Origin: UBA695 sp042691655 | Lineage (GTDB): Bacteria; Verrucomicrobiota; Verrucomicrobiia; Chthoniobacterales; Chthoniobacteraceae | Direction: 5' to 3' | DNA length: 64,000 bases | Assembly: GCA_042691655.1 (NCBI GenBank) | Contig: CP170506.1 | Span: 124,001-188,000 of the forward strand | Shown: piece after piece, positions 31,903 to 41,758 of the stretch | How positions within the stretch are numbered: position 1 is the first letter of the stretch | Layout of the letters: every line of letters starts with the position of its first letter | Notes under the pieces: model-generated | What the model was told of the DNA's origin: nothing | Databases searched by the model: none | The model's input: the letters and a program-made list of their open reading frames with translations, nothing else | Program-made: the position numbers and the translations under genes

Positions 31903-33666
31903 GTGCAAAGCGCCCACGGCATTCTCCTATTTTCCGTGGAAAACCACCCTTCCGAACCTTCTCCCGAAACGCCGTCCGCAACCCCCGCCGCCGCGCCCGC
32001 GCCTGAACCGGTCCCCGCGCCCGCCGCCGAAGCTCCGGCTGAAACGCCCGCCGTCCCCTCCGATCCGCTCCTGGCCCTGGCCCATGCCGCCAGAGCGGCC
32101 CGCCTGAGCCCGGCCGACGAGGAACACGCCGTCACGCTGCTCAAAGAGCGCCTCACCGGGGGCCGCGCCGGGATCACCGCCGCCGTTCCCGCCATGACCG
32201 ACGGGCTGCCGTGGGTGGTCGCCGTCAACGCAGTGAGCGCCATTTGGGAAGAGCTTTCGGTGGTCATGCGCCGCCATTTGCTCGCCGCCATCGCTAAAAC
32301 AGAGAACGAACCGGCCCGCCGCCTCCGGCTGAGCCTGGCCCGGGGAATCTTTAAAATCGACCCGCCCGCCGGGTTGAAGCTGGCTTCCCAGGCCGCCGCC
32401 GGGCTCAAGGACCCTGAAAACGGCGCCCTCTCCGGCAAACACCGGCAGTATTTCTTCAACGTTTTCATCGGCAAGGGCAAGCCGTGGCTGCTCCAGCTCC
32501 CGCTGGGCGACCTCAAGGCCGGTGATGCCGATGCGCTGGTCCACGCCGCCATCGAGAGCTTCTCCTTCTGCCCGCCCTTCTCGCAGCTGACCATCCTGCG
32601 CTGGGTGCACGGCGCGGGGCGGCTCAAAAAGGTTGGCGAAAGCGACCTGGCCGCCATCGTAAAAAGCGTCTCGCGCTGGAACGCCAAGCTCCAGCGGCAG
32701 CTCAAGGCCGAAATCCCCGAACTCCCCGCCGCAGTCGAGGCCGTGCTCAAGCCCGAGGCCTCCCAACCGGCGGCCCCCGAGGAAAAGCCCTCCCCAAAAC
32801 CCTCGGAGAAGAAACCGGCCCTCGAAGTCATCACGATTCCCAGGGCCCCCAGGGCACCCAAGCCCCCCCGGGCCCCGTCTCCCGACGAACCCGGCGCACA
32901 AGAGCCCCAAGGCGAGCCCATCGCCGCCGAGGGGGAGGAACCCGCCGAAGCGGAGCCCCAAGCCGAGGAAGGGGAGGAGCAGGCCCAGCCGCCCGCCGCC
33001 CAAGCCCGGCCCGAGCGCCGCGAGCGTCTCACCCGCGAACAACGCCACCAGGAAAAACTGGAGCGCCGCAAACAGGAGCAGGAAGCCCGCCGCGAAAAGC
33101 GCGAACAACGCGAACTGCAACTGCGTGACCGCGAGCCGCGTGAGCTGCAAATCCGTGAGCGCAGCGAACCGCTGCGGATCAGCACCCGCCCGTTCGACGC
33201 CAAGGAAGCCCTGCGCGGTATCGAAGGCTACATCACCAGCCTGCGCGGCGAGCTTGAAAACGCCAAGACCCAGCTTAATCGCCAGGAAAAGCAGCGCCCC
33301 CGCTCCGTCCACGTCGAGGAAGCGCTTCCCGCCGAGGAAGTCGAGGCCCTGCGGCGTCACAATATCCGGCTCGAATCGACCGTCGCCCAGCTGCGCGCGG
33401 AGCTTGAGGACCTCGCGGCCAACCACGAGTCCATCGCCGAGAGCCGCCTGCTGCACACCGCCGAGCCGCTGAGCGAAGAGAGCGTCGGCGCGCTGCGAGC
33501 CCTGCTGGGCATCAAGCTCCAGGAAGCCTTCGAGACCTACCACGCCATGCGCCTGGAGCCGCTCGACAAAGTTTTCCGCCTCGACTACCGCGACCTCCTC
33601 GGGAGCGTCTTCGATGTCCTGATGGAGCAGGGCGTACCGCTGAAAAAAGAGCCGCCCAAGCCGTAG
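31903..33666 (+). CDS. Large low-complexity protein with coiled coil, 587 aa
   Basis: Starts with GTG at 31903 (a second GTG lies at 31936). The N-terminal 55 residues are Pro/Ala/Glu repeats; residues about 60-290 look folded and helical (LLALAHAARAARLSPADEEHAVTLLKERL); residues about 290-370 are Pro/Glu-rich; about 370-430 are Arg/Glu-rich helix (RERLTREQRHQEKLERRK); a coiled coil follows and the last 60 residues are again folded. No family is recognised. It ends 123 bases before the PfkB kinase gene on the same strand. Confidence 0.6.
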   Translation: MQSAHGILLFSVENHPSEPSPETPSATPAAAPAPEPVPAPAAEAPAETPAVPSDPLLALAHAARAARLSPADEEHAVTLLKERLTGGRAGITAAVPAMTDGLPWVVAVNAVSAIWEELSVVMRRHLLAAIAKTENEPARRLRLSLARGIFKIDPPAGLKLASQAAAGLKDPENGALSGKHRQYFFNVFIGKGKPWLLQLPLGDLKAGDADALVHAAIESFSFCPPFSQLTILRWVHGAGRLKKVGESDLAAIVKSVSRWNAKLQRQLKAEIPELPAAVEAVLKPEASQPAAPEEKPSPKPSEKKPALEVITIPRAPRAPKPPRAPSPDEPGAQEPQGEPIAAEGEEPAEAEPQAEEGEEQAQPPAAQARPERRERLTREQRHQEKLERRKQEQEARREKREQRELQLRDREPRELQIRERSEPLRISTRPFDAKEALRGIEGYITSLRGELENAKTQLNRQEKQRPRSVHVEEALPAEEVEALRRHNIRLESTVAQLRAELEDLAANHESIAESRLLHTAEPLSEESVGALRALLGIKLQEAFETYHAMRLEPLDKVFRLDYRDLLGSVFDVLMEQGVPLKKEPPKP

Positions 33667-33789
33667 AAACGCCGGAAAATGGGAGGAAATGATGGGAAAT
33701 CCTAGTTTTCTCCCGTCTTTTTCCTGAGTTCCTGAGTTCCTGATGAAATTCCCTTTCCCAAAAGCGCCAAATGCCGTTAAACGGAAACC

Positions 33790-34710
33790 ATGTCAGTACT
33801 CATTGTAGGCTCCATCGGTCTTGATACGGTTAAAACCCCGGCGGCGGAACACGGCGATTTGCTCGGCGGCTCGGCATCCTACGCCGCCGTCAGCGCCAGC
33901 TTTTTCTCGCCCGTGAACCTCGTGGGTGTCGTGGGGGAGGATTTTCCCAAGACCCATGTCGACTTCTTCGCCGGTCGCAAGATCGACCTCTGCGGCCTGC
34001 AAATCGAGCCCGGCAAAACCTTCCGCTGGTCCGGCGAATACCACACCGACCTCAATACCCGCTCCACCCGCAGCATCGAGCTCAACGTCTTCGAGCACTT
34101 CACGCCGACCTTGCCCCCGGAGTACAATCACACCGAGTACGTGCTGCTGGCCAACATCGCCCCGAGTCTCCAGAGCCACGTCCTGGACCAGATGGAGCGG
34201 CCTCGGTTCATCATCGCCGACACGATGGACCTCTGGATCAACATCGCCAAGGCGGACCTGCTCGCCCTCCTAAAGCGCGTGGACATGCTGATCTTGAACG
34301 ACAGCGAGGCCCGCGAACTGACCGGGCAGAATTCGCTCATCAAAGCCGGGCGGCTGATCCGCCACCTTGGGCCGCGTTACGTGGTCATCAAAAAAGGCGA
34401 GCACGGCGCGCTGCTTTTCGGGCCGGACGCCTTCTTCTCCTGCGGCGCGTATCCCCTGGAGGAGATCCACGACCCGACCGGCGCGGGCGACACCTTTGCG
34501 GGCGGCGTGGCCGGTTACCTGGCCAGCCTCAAGCACACCGACGGCGTCACCTTCCCGATGCTGCGCAAAGCGGTCGTCTACGGCACCGTGCTGGCCAGCT
34601 TCAACGTCGAAGCCTTCTCGCTGGAGCGCCTGCGCACCCTCAAGCCCGAGGAAATTGAAGAGCGCTACCGCACCATCCGCAAGATCAGCCACTTCGACGC
34701 CGAGGTTTAA
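33790..34710 (+). CDS. PfkB-family carbohydrate kinase
   Basis: A 306-residue ribokinase-like enzyme that phosphorylates a sugar or nucleoside. GSIGLDTVKTP and LLGGSASYAAVSASFF form the substrate-binding N-terminal lid region, and DPTGAGDTFAGGVAGYLA is the C-terminal PfkB signature with catalytic Asp and the anion hole. NDSEARELTG is the typical middle motif. Substrate cannot be told from sequence; adenosine and sugar kinases of this size are equally possible. A palindromic-repeat block follows. Confidence 0.87.
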   Translation: MSVLIVGSIGLDTVKTPAAEHGDLLGGSASYAAVSASFFSPVNLVGVVGEDFPKTHVDFFAGRKIDLCGLQIEPGKTFRWSGEYHTDLNTRSTRSIELNVFEHFTPTLPPEYNHTEYVLLANIAPSLQSHVLDQMERPRFIIADTMDLWINIAKADLLALLKRVDMLILNDSEARELTGQNSLIKAGRLIRHLGPRYVVIKKGEHGALLFGPDAFFSCGAYPLEEIHDPTGAGDTFAGGVAGYLASLKHTDGVTFPMLRKAVVYGTVLASFNVEAFSLERLRTLKPEEIEERYRTIRKISHFDAEV

Positions 34711-34721
34711 CTTCGGAGATT

Positions 34722-35098
34722 CACCACAGAGTTCACGGAGGACACAGAGGGACGGAAGAGCGTCTTTTAGGTAGATCTCCTCCGTGCTCTCTGACTCGAA
34801 AATAGGTGCCCTATAAAAAAGGCAGAGGGCTCACGCAAAGACGCAAAGGCGCAAAGAGTCCTGCCTTTCTTTGCGCCTTTGCGTGAGTATCAATATTCCT
34901 TGTTCCCGAGTTGCACTCGGGAACGCACGGAAACGCGGCAGTTGTACTGCCGCATCGTGGGTTAACAAGGGGTCCTTACTGCGCCCCACGGTGGCGAAGT
35001 GCAACTTCGCCGTGTCGTTCCGTTCCCAATTACAACTTGGGAACGAGGGCAATTTTGAGTAAATCTCCTCCGTGCTCTCTGTGCCCTCTGTGGTGAAA
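34722..35098. repeat. Composite block of three repeat families
   Basis: Between the convergent PfkB and ilvB genes: CACAGAG-family copies (34722-34795 and 35061-35098), a GCAAAGGCGCAAAG hairpin (arms about 34830-34856 and 34869-34888, with a 12-base loop at 34857-34868) and TTCCCAA/TTGGGAA-type palindromes (34908-34927 and 35025-35047). No coding frame of merit is seen in these 377 bases. Confidence 0.75.
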
Positions 35099-35100
35099 TC

Positions 35101-36789
35101 CTAACAATCCGCCAGCGTCGTGCCGATCATATCCGTATTGGCCGCGCCGGGGGGGACGATCGGGAACACGTTTTCGTTGGCGTCGATGGCGAGGTTTACC
35201 AGGCCCGGCCCGTTGTGGTGGAGCGCCTCGCAGAGCGTTTTTTCGATCTCCGCCCGGGGCGTTCCCGCCGGGATGTCCCACGCGGCCAGCCCGAACGCCC
35301 TTGCCAGCGCCGCGAAATCCGGCTGCCGCTCGAAAGTCGAAGCCTCGTAGCGTTTGCCGTAGAAGAGTTCCTGCTGCTGGCGCACCATGCCCAGGCGCTG
35401 ATTATTCAGTATGATCACCGTCACATTCAGGCCCAGCTCCGCCAGCGTCGCCAGCTCCTGCACGTTCATGAGGATCGAGCCGTCGCCGCTCACGCAGACC
35501 GTCCGGCGCTCCGGCTTCGCCAGCGCCCCGCCGATGGCCGCGGGCAGGCCAAAGCCCATCGTGCCCAAGCCGCCCGAGGTCAGGTAAGTGCGCGGCGCGC
35601 GGACTGGGTAGCCCTGTGCCATCCACATCTGGTGCTGGCCCACGTCGGTGGCCACCAGTGCGTCGGCGGGGAGCAGTTTCCCCAGCGCCCGGCAAAATTC
35701 CAGCGGGTGGATGCCTGTTTCGCGTTGCGGGATTACAAGCGGGTGATCCGCCTTTAGCTCGGCCAGGCGCTGGCGCCACGGCGCGCGGTCCGGCTGCTGC
35801 GGCAGCGCCGGGACCAGCCGCGAGAGCACCTCGCCCGCGTGCCCCGCCACGGAGAACGTCGCGAGCTTGATTTTGTCGATCTCGCACGGGTCGATCTCGA
35901 TGTGGATAATCCGCGCGTGCTGGCAGAACTTGGCCGCGTAGCCCGTCGCCCGGTCGTCAAAGCGCGCTCCAACCACCACCAGCAGATCGGCCTCGTCCAT
36001 CAGGTAATTCGTGTACGGCGCGCCGTGCATGCCCAGCATCCCGATGGAGAGCGGGTGATCGCACGAGATCGCACCCAGTCCCATCAGCGTGCTGGTCACC
36101 GGGGCGGAAGTTTTTTCCGCGAGCTGGCGCACCCATTCCCCGGCGTCGGCCCCAATGACCCCGCCGCCGATGTAGAGCACCGGGCGGCGCGCCGCCGTGA
36201 TCAACTCCACCATGCGGGCGATCGCCTCCGCCGCCACCGGCTCCGGCTCGGCAGCGCGGCCCGGCTCGGGCCATTCGTCGATCTCGATCTCGCCCTGGAA
36301 AACGTCCTTGGGCACATCGACCACCACCGGCCCCGGCCGCCCGGACTGCGCGATGGCAAACGCCTGGGGGATCGCGTCGAGCAGCTCCTCCGTGTGCATC
36401 ACCATGAAGCTGTGCTTGGTGATCGGCAGCGTCAGGCCGAACGTATCGACCTCCTGAAAGGCGTCCGTGCGCAAGAGCGAGCGGGCCACCTGCGCCGTGA
36501 TGGCCACCAGCGGCACCGAGTCGAGCTTCGCATCGGCAATCGCCGTGAGCAAATTGGTCGCCCCCGGGCCGGACGTGCCCAGGCAGACGGCGGCCTTGCC
36601 CGTCACCCGCGCCATGCCCTGCGCGATGAAGCCCGCGCCCTGCTCGTGGCGCGCCAGTACGTGCCTTAGCGGGCTGTCGTAAAGGGCGTCGTAGAGCGGC
36701 AGGATCGCGCCGCCGGGAATGCCGGAGAGCGTTGTGATGCCTTGCCGTTCGAGCAATTTGCAGATGATTTGGGCTCCGTTGAGTTTCAT
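35101..36789 (-). CDS. ilvB: Acetolactate synthase, large subunit
   Basis: A 562-residue ThDP enzyme making acetolactate or acetohydroxybutyrate, the common step to valine, leucine and isoleucine. GAQIICKLLERQGITTLSGIPGGAILPLYDAL is the standard start with the catalytic Glu region (RHEQGAGFIAQGMAR); SGPGATNLLTAIADA follows; the ThDP/Mg motif is GDGSILMNVQELATLAELGLNVTVIILNN. FAD-dependent middle-domain features are present. No ilvN follows in the window; the next gene on this strand is absent, so the small subunit lies elsewhere. Control by the leader at 36903-37013 is likely. Confidence 0.93.
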   Translation of the reverse strand: MKLNGAQIICKLLERQGITTLSGIPGGAILPLYDALYDSPLRHVLARHEQGAGFIAQGMARVTGKAAVCLGTSGPGATNLLTAIADAKLDSVPLVAITAQVARSLLRTDAFQEVDTFGLTLPITKHSFMVMHTEELLDAIPQAFAIAQSGRPGPVVVDVPKDVFQGEIEIDEWPEPGRAAEPEPVAAEAIARMVELITAARRPVLYIGGGVIGADAGEWVRQLAEKTSAPVTSTLMGLGAISCDHPLSIGMLGMHGAPYTNYLMDEADLLVVVGARFDDRATGYAAKFCQHARIIHIEIDPCEIDKIKLATFSVAGHAGEVLSRLVPALPQQPDRAPWRQRLAELKADHPLVIPQRETGIHPLEFCRALGKLLPADALVATDVGQHQMWMAQGYPVRAPRTYLTSGGLGTMGFGLPAAIGGALAKPERRTVCVSGDGSILMNVQELATLAELGLNVTVIILNNQRLGMVRQQQELFYGKRYEASTFERQPDFAALARAFGLAAWDIPAGTPRAEIEKTLCEALHHNGPGLVNLAIDANENVFPIVPPGAANTDMIGTTLADC

Positions 36790-36849
36790 TTTATGGCTTA
36801 TCTTAATGGATCCGGCGCGCCGTTAGTTGGGGGGATATGGGTAAAAAAT

Positions 36850-36881
36850 AACCCCCTCCTGGCGGCTGCCGGAAGGGGGTT
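36850..36881 (-). terminator. Attenuator terminator before ilvB
   Basis: On the minus strand AACCCCCT (36874-36881) pairs with AGGGGGTT (36850-36857) around a GC-rich inner stem, followed by TATTTTTT. It lies between the leader ORF stop (36903) and ilvB (36789), 60 bases before the ilvB start, so it must end some transcripts before ilvB. Confidence 0.85.
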
Positions 36882-36902
36882 CGTATTCGATTTTTCTGGC
36901 CC

Positions 36903-37013
36903 CTACCGGCTCGCCCTAAGCTCTACGTTAAGCACAACAACGCTTACGCCCCCCGCCACGACGGGGAGAAGAACAGCGACATTGTTGAGAGCTTGGCTGC
37001 GGAAGTGGCTCAT
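36903..37013 (-). CDS. ilvL: ilvB leader peptide
   Basis: A 36-codon frame rich in branched-chain residues: nine valines and five leucines, with clusters NVAVLLPVVAGG and VSVVVLNVEL. This is the composition of the ivbL leader that controls ilvBN in enteric bacteria. It begins 12 bases after a -10 box, ends 22 bases before a strong terminator, and ilvB follows. GGGGGG within its codons (36949-36954) can pair with CCCCG (36962-36966) or with the CCCCC arm of the terminator (36875-36879), offering an antiterminator. Ribosome stalling at Val/Leu codons is the inferred signal. Confidence 0.82.
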   Translation of the reverse strand: MSHFRSQALNNVAVLLPVVAGGVSVVVLNVELRASR

Positions 37014-37025
37014 TTCTGCTTGGAG

Positions 37026-37054
37026 GTGTTACGCGGAGCCAGGCGCTTTGTCAA
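37026..37054 (-). promoter_or_regulatory. Sigma70-like promoter of the ilvB leader
   Basis: On the minus strand a perfect -35 box TTGACA (37049-37054) and TAACAC (37026-37031) are 17 bases apart. Transcription should begin about 6 bases before the leader ATG at 37013. Confidence 0.75.
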
Positions 37055-37180
37055 CTCCCGGCAATCGGTGGCGCGGTGAATTTTTTTCAATGACGGAAAG
37101 CCCAATTCATACGAGGTTGACAAAAAGATGCATGATTTTTGCTGTCTCCTTCCTTTACTCCTGTTATGAAAAGAGCCGCT

Positions 37181-38476
<1,296 letters not shown>

Positions 38477-38509
38477 ACGCTTCGTCCGTTTCCAAGCCGC
38501 TTTTCCGCA

Positions 38510-38546
38510 CCCCGCGCGTTCCATCTGGAGCGCGCGGGGTTCTTTT
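38510..38546 (+). terminator. Rho-independent terminator of gltA
   Basis: A perfect 9-bp stem, CCCCGCGCG (38510-38518) with CGCGCGGGG (38531-38539), is followed by TTCTTTTTT, 33 bases past the gltA stop. Confidence 0.9.
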
Positions 38547-38603
38547 TTCCGTTAGGGGTTTGATCTTTTTCCCGAGGACGTTATTCTCGGGCCCTACTCG
38601 ACT

Positions 38604-39794
38604 ATGTTGCGGAAAATCTCTCTTGCGGCCGCTGGATGTTTGGCGGCTTTTTCATTGGCGGCCCTAGCGCCCGCCCTCATCTCTACGACGGCCCTGGCAG
38701 CGGAAACGCCGACCATCACCATCAGTAAAAACGGCTCCGTGGCCATTGCCATCGGCCCCATCTCCGGTCCGGACGGCGCGCAGATCGCCAAGATCGTCCA
38801 GAGCGACCTCGCCCTCTCCGGCTTCTTTAGCTTCACCGACCCGGCCAGCGCGCCCATGGTCATCAATGGCTCCTCCTCCGGCTCCCTGGAGGGCAAAGTC
38901 GTCGAGCGCTCCGGCGGCAACGTCCTCATGCGCAGCTACGACGGCGACACCGCCAGCAAAGCCCACGCCTTTGCCAACGACATCATCCAGACCCTCACCG
39001 GATCGCGCGGCATGGCGGGCAGCAAAATCGCCTTCATCTCCGGGCACGGCAGCAAAAAAGAGCTCTACCTCGCCAACTACGACGGCAGCAACGCCCGGCA
39101 GCTCACCCAGGACAGCACCATCAGCGCCGCCCCCTCCATCAGCCCCGACGGCTCGAAAATCGCCTACACCAGCTACCTTAAAGGCTACGCCGACATTTAC
39201 TTGATCAACCTTGCCAGCGGCGCGCGCGAACGCATCGTCAAATTCCCCGGCACCAACAGCGGCGCTGCCTTCTCGCCCGACGGCAACCGCATCGCGCTGA
39301 CCTGCTCGCGCGACGGCAACCCCGAGCTTTACGTCGTCGATCCCAACGGCGGCAGCGCCCGGCGCCTCACGCATACCCGGGGAGTCGAATCCTCCCCCAC
39401 CTGGTCGCCCGACGGCGGCGAGATCATCTACTCCTCCGACGACGGCGGCTCGCCCCAGCTCTACCGCATCTCCGCGGGCGGCGGCTCCGGCCATCGCCTC
39501 TCCACCGGCTACGGCTACTGCACCAAGCCGAGCTGGTCGCCCGATGGCAAACGCGTCGCCTTCAACGTCCGCGAAGGCGGCTCCTTCCAGGTCGCCGTGC
39601 TCGAGCTCTCCGGCGGCAGCGTCCGGCTCGTTTCCGGCGGCGGCGAGGCCCGCGACCCCGTGTGGGGCCCGGATTCCCGCCACCTCCTCTTTACCCAGGA
39701 TGGCAGCCTCATCATGCTCGACACCCAGACCAGCCGCCGTTCGTCCGTAATGGGCGGCGCCGGCTCCGCTTCCGAACCCTCCTGGACCCGTTAA
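38604..39794 (+). CDS. tolB: Tol-Pal system protein TolB
   Basis: A 396-residue periplasmic TolB. Residues 1-33 are a signal peptide ending ALA. The N-terminal alpha/beta domain (IAIGPISGPDGAQIAKIVQSDLALSGFF) precedes a six-bladed beta-propeller of repeated SPDGxxIAY/F units (ISPDGSKIAYTS, FSPDGNRIALTC, WSPDGGEIIYSS, WSPDGKRVAFN). TolB docks on Pal and helps keep the outer membrane tied during division. The pal gene starts 26 bases after the stop. Confidence 0.9.
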   Translation: MLRKISLAAAGCLAAFSLAALAPALISTTALAAETPTITISKNGSVAIAIGPISGPDGAQIAKIVQSDLALSGFFSFTDPASAPMVINGSSSGSLEGKVVERSGGNVLMRSYDGDTASKAHAFANDIIQTLTGSRGMAGSKIAFISGHGSKKELYLANYDGSNARQLTQDSTISAAPSISPDGSKIAYTSYLKGYADIYLINLASGARERIVKFPGTNSGAAFSPDGNRIALTCSRDGNPELYVVDPNGGSARRLTHTRGVESSPTWSPDGGEIIYSSDDGGSPQLYRISAGGGSGHRLSTGYGYCTKPSWSPDGKRVAFNVREGGSFQVAVLELSGGSVRLVSGGGEARDPVWGPDSRHLLFTQDGSLIMLDTQTSRRSSVMGGAGSASEPSWTR

Positions 39795-39820
39795 ACTCCA
39801 ATTCTCCAAGACCCAAACCC

Positions 39821-40339
39821 ATGAAAAAATTCCAACTCATCACCCGTCTCGCCCTTTGCGGCGTGCTGGTCTGCACCCTGGACGCCTGCTCCCTCTTCAA
39901 AAAGAAGAAACAATACACCGGCGTCTCTGACAGCGACATGATCAGCGGCTCCCCGCTGCCCGACCGTCCGGAAAACGGCGTTTCGTTCATGAGCGCGAAC
40001 GTTGACCGCAGCAAATTCTCGCCCGTCCACTTCGGCTTCGACAGCAGCGAAGTCGAGCCCTCCGACCTCGGCAAATTGAACGAAGTCGCCTCCTTCGCCA
40101 AGCACTCCAGCAAGCAAATCATCATCGCAGGCTTCACCGACGAGCGCGGCACCGCCGAATACAACCGCGGCCTTGGCGAACGCCGGGCCCAGGCCGTCCG
40201 CGCCTACCTCCTGCAACACGGAGCCAGCGACGGCAACATCCAGACCACCAGCTTCGGCTCCGAAATGCCCGCCTCCGAAGGGCACGACGAATCCGCGTGG
40301 GCCAAGAACCGCCGCGCCGAATTCGGCGTCGTGAAGTAA
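39821..40339 (+). CDS. pal: Peptidoglycan-associated lipoprotein Pal
   Basis: A 172-residue OmpA-like lipoprotein. The lipobox is Leu-Asp-Ala-Cys, Cys near residue 20, followed by SLFKKKK. The C-terminal OmpA domain has VHFGFDSSEVEPSDLGKLNEVASF, then IIIAGFTDERGTAEYNRGLGERRAQAVRAYL with the peptidoglycan-binding Asp and Arg. It links the outer membrane to the cell wall with TolB, encoded directly upstream. The frame extends back into tolB; the ATG at 39821 starts the signal peptide. A GC-rich hairpin (40368-40392) lies after it. Confidence 0.93.
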   Translation: MKKFQLITRLALCGVLVCTLDACSLFKKKKQYTGVSDSDMISGSPLPDRPENGVSFMSANVDRSKFSPVHFGFDSSEVEPSDLGKLNEVASFAKHSSKQIIIAGFTDERGTAEYNRGLGERRAQAVRAYLLQHGASDGNIQTTSFGSEMPASEGHDESAWAKNRRAEFGVVK

Positions 40340-40434
40340 ATACAGCAACCGCGAAAAACGTAAACGGGCCGGGGCTTTCCAAACGCCCCGGCTCTGATAG
40401 GTTTCTATCCCTCCCAACCGATCCCCAAATATTT

Positions 40435-41469
40435 ATGGCCAAGACCGAAGCTCCCGTTGAAGACAAACAGCTCGCCGCCCGCAACAAGAACCTCGACCTG
40501 GCCATCCAGCAGATCGAGAAAGACTACGGCACCGGCGCCATCATGCGCCTGGGCGACAAGACCTCGATGGAAGTCGAAGTCATCCCCTCGGGCAACATCC
40601 TGATCGACCGCGCCCTCGGCGTCGGCGGATTCCCCCGTGGCCGCGTCGTCGAGATTTACGGCCCGGAATCCTCCGGTAAAACCACCCTCACCCTCACCGT
40701 CGTGGCCCAGGCCCAGAAGCGCGGCGGCCTCGCCGCCTTCATCGACGTCGAGCACGCCCTGGACCCCGTCTACGCCCGCAAGCTCGGTGTCGACGTCGAC
40801 GGCCTCCTCGTCTCCCAGCCCAGCAGCGGCGAAGAAGCACTCCGCATTTGCGAAACGCTCGTGCGCTCCAACGCGCTCGACATCATCGTCATCGACTCCG
40901 TGGCCGCGCTCGTCACCAAGCAGGAACTCGAAGGCGAAATCGGCGACTCCACCGTCGGCGCGCAAGCCCGCCTCATGAGCGCCGCGCTCCGCAAACTGAC
41001 CTCGCTCATTTCCAAGGCCCGCACCACCTGCATCTTCACCAACCAGATCCGCGAGAAGATCGGCGTCATGTTCGGCAACCCGGAGACGACCCCGGGCGGC
41101 AAGGCGCTTAAATTCTATGCCAGCGTTCGCTGCGACATCCGCCGCATCGGCGCCATCAAGCAGGGAGACGGCACCGTTACCGGCAACCGCACCAAGCTGA
41201 AAATCGCCAAAAACAAAGTCGCCCCGCCCTTCACCGAGTGCGAGTTCGACATCATGTACAACGAAGGCATTTCCTCGGTCGGCTCACTGCTCGACCTCGC
41301 CTTGGAAAAGGGAATCCTCGAAAAACGCGGCTCGTGGATGAGCTACAAAGGCGCGCAACTGGCCCAGGGCCGTGACGCCGCCAAAGAAGCCCTCAAAGCC
41401 GACCCCGCGCTGTACGAAGAAATCGAGACCGCCGTCAAAGCGAAGCTCGACGAAGACGCCGCTTCCTAA
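40435..41469 (+). CDS. recA: Recombinase RecA
   Basis: A 344-residue RecA, which forms filaments on single-stranded DNA for recombination and SOS signalling. Walker A is GPESSGKT at residues 76-83; the catalytic Glu is in FIDVEHALD; Walker B is DIIVIDSVAAL; loop L2 lies around MFGNPETTPGGKALKFYASVR. AIMRLG near residue 36 is the conserved N-terminal core. The ATG at 40435 is standard; the frame runs further up only through non-homologous sequence. A perfect terminator follows. Confidence 0.97.
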   Translation: MAKTEAPVEDKQLAARNKNLDLAIQQIEKDYGTGAIMRLGDKTSMEVEVIPSGNILIDRALGVGGFPRGRVVEIYGPESSGKTTLTLTVVAQAQKRGGLAAFIDVEHALDPVYARKLGVDVDGLLVSQPSSGEEALRICETLVRSNALDIIVIDSVAALVTKQELEGEIGDSTVGAQARLMSAALRKLTSLISKARTTCIFTNQIREKIGVMFGNPETTPGGKALKFYASVRCDIRRIGAIKQGDGTVTGNRTKLKIAKNKVAPPFTECEFDIMYNEGISSVGSLLDLALEKGILEKRGSWMSYKGAQLAQGRDAAKEALKADPALYEEIETAVKAKLDEDAAS

Positions 41470-41495
41470 AAGCGCGCCCTTCCAGTCAACCTTAT

Positions 41496-41521
41496 AAAGC
41501 CCGGCAGCGATGCCGGGCTTT
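41496..41521 (+). terminator. Rho-independent terminator of recA
   Basis: A perfect 10-bp stem, AAAGCCCGGC (41496-41505) with GCCGGGCTTT (41512-41521), ends in a T run (41519-41525). Confidence 0.93.
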
Positions 41522-41523
41522 TT

Positions 41524-41702
41524 TTAGCCGCAAAAAGGCGCAAAAAGCACAAAATAGATGATGCCCTGCATGGCACGCTCTTGCTTCCGAAACTCCATAG
41601 CGCCTCAGTAGGTGCCCTGAAAGGGCCCCGGTTTCTATAGCCCAGGGCAACGCCCTGGGACACCGGCACCCCCCCATTCTCGCGCCCTGAAAGGGCGCTG
41701 GT
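41524..41702. repeat. Mixed palindromic repeats after recA
   Basis: A GCCGCAAAAAGGCGC-family copy (41526-41553) is followed by a further family: GCCCTGAAAGGGC at 41615-41628 and 41685-41698, with CCCAGGGCAACGCCCTGGG (41641-41659) between. These lie in a tandem gap of 289 bases between recA and the Fur-family gene. Confidence 0.65.
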
Positions 41703-41716
41703 AGATCTGCAGAAAT

Positions 41717-41750
41717 TGATAGTTGACTCTCACTATCATCGGCCTAAATT
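41717..41750 (+). promoter_or_regulatory. Promoter with overlapping Fur/Zur-type operator
   Basis: TTGACT (41723-41728) and TAAATT (41745-41750), 16 bases apart, form a promoter for the zinc operon. The palindrome TGATAGT (41717-41723), N8, ACTATCA (41732-41738) covers the -35 box and spacer, where a repressor would block RNA polymerase. Confidence 0.7.
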
Positions 41751-41758
41751 TGTCCCCG

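Noticed and set aside
32541..33203. A minus-strand frame over the low-complexity 587-aa gene
   Set aside because: Its Ser/Arg-rich translation is the reverse-frame product of Ala/Glu/Pro-rich codons and shows no domain.
34830..34890. A CRISPR-like repeat array in the intergenic repeats
   Set aside because: Copies are palindromic, dispersed across the window and not regularly spaced with spacers; no cas gene is present.
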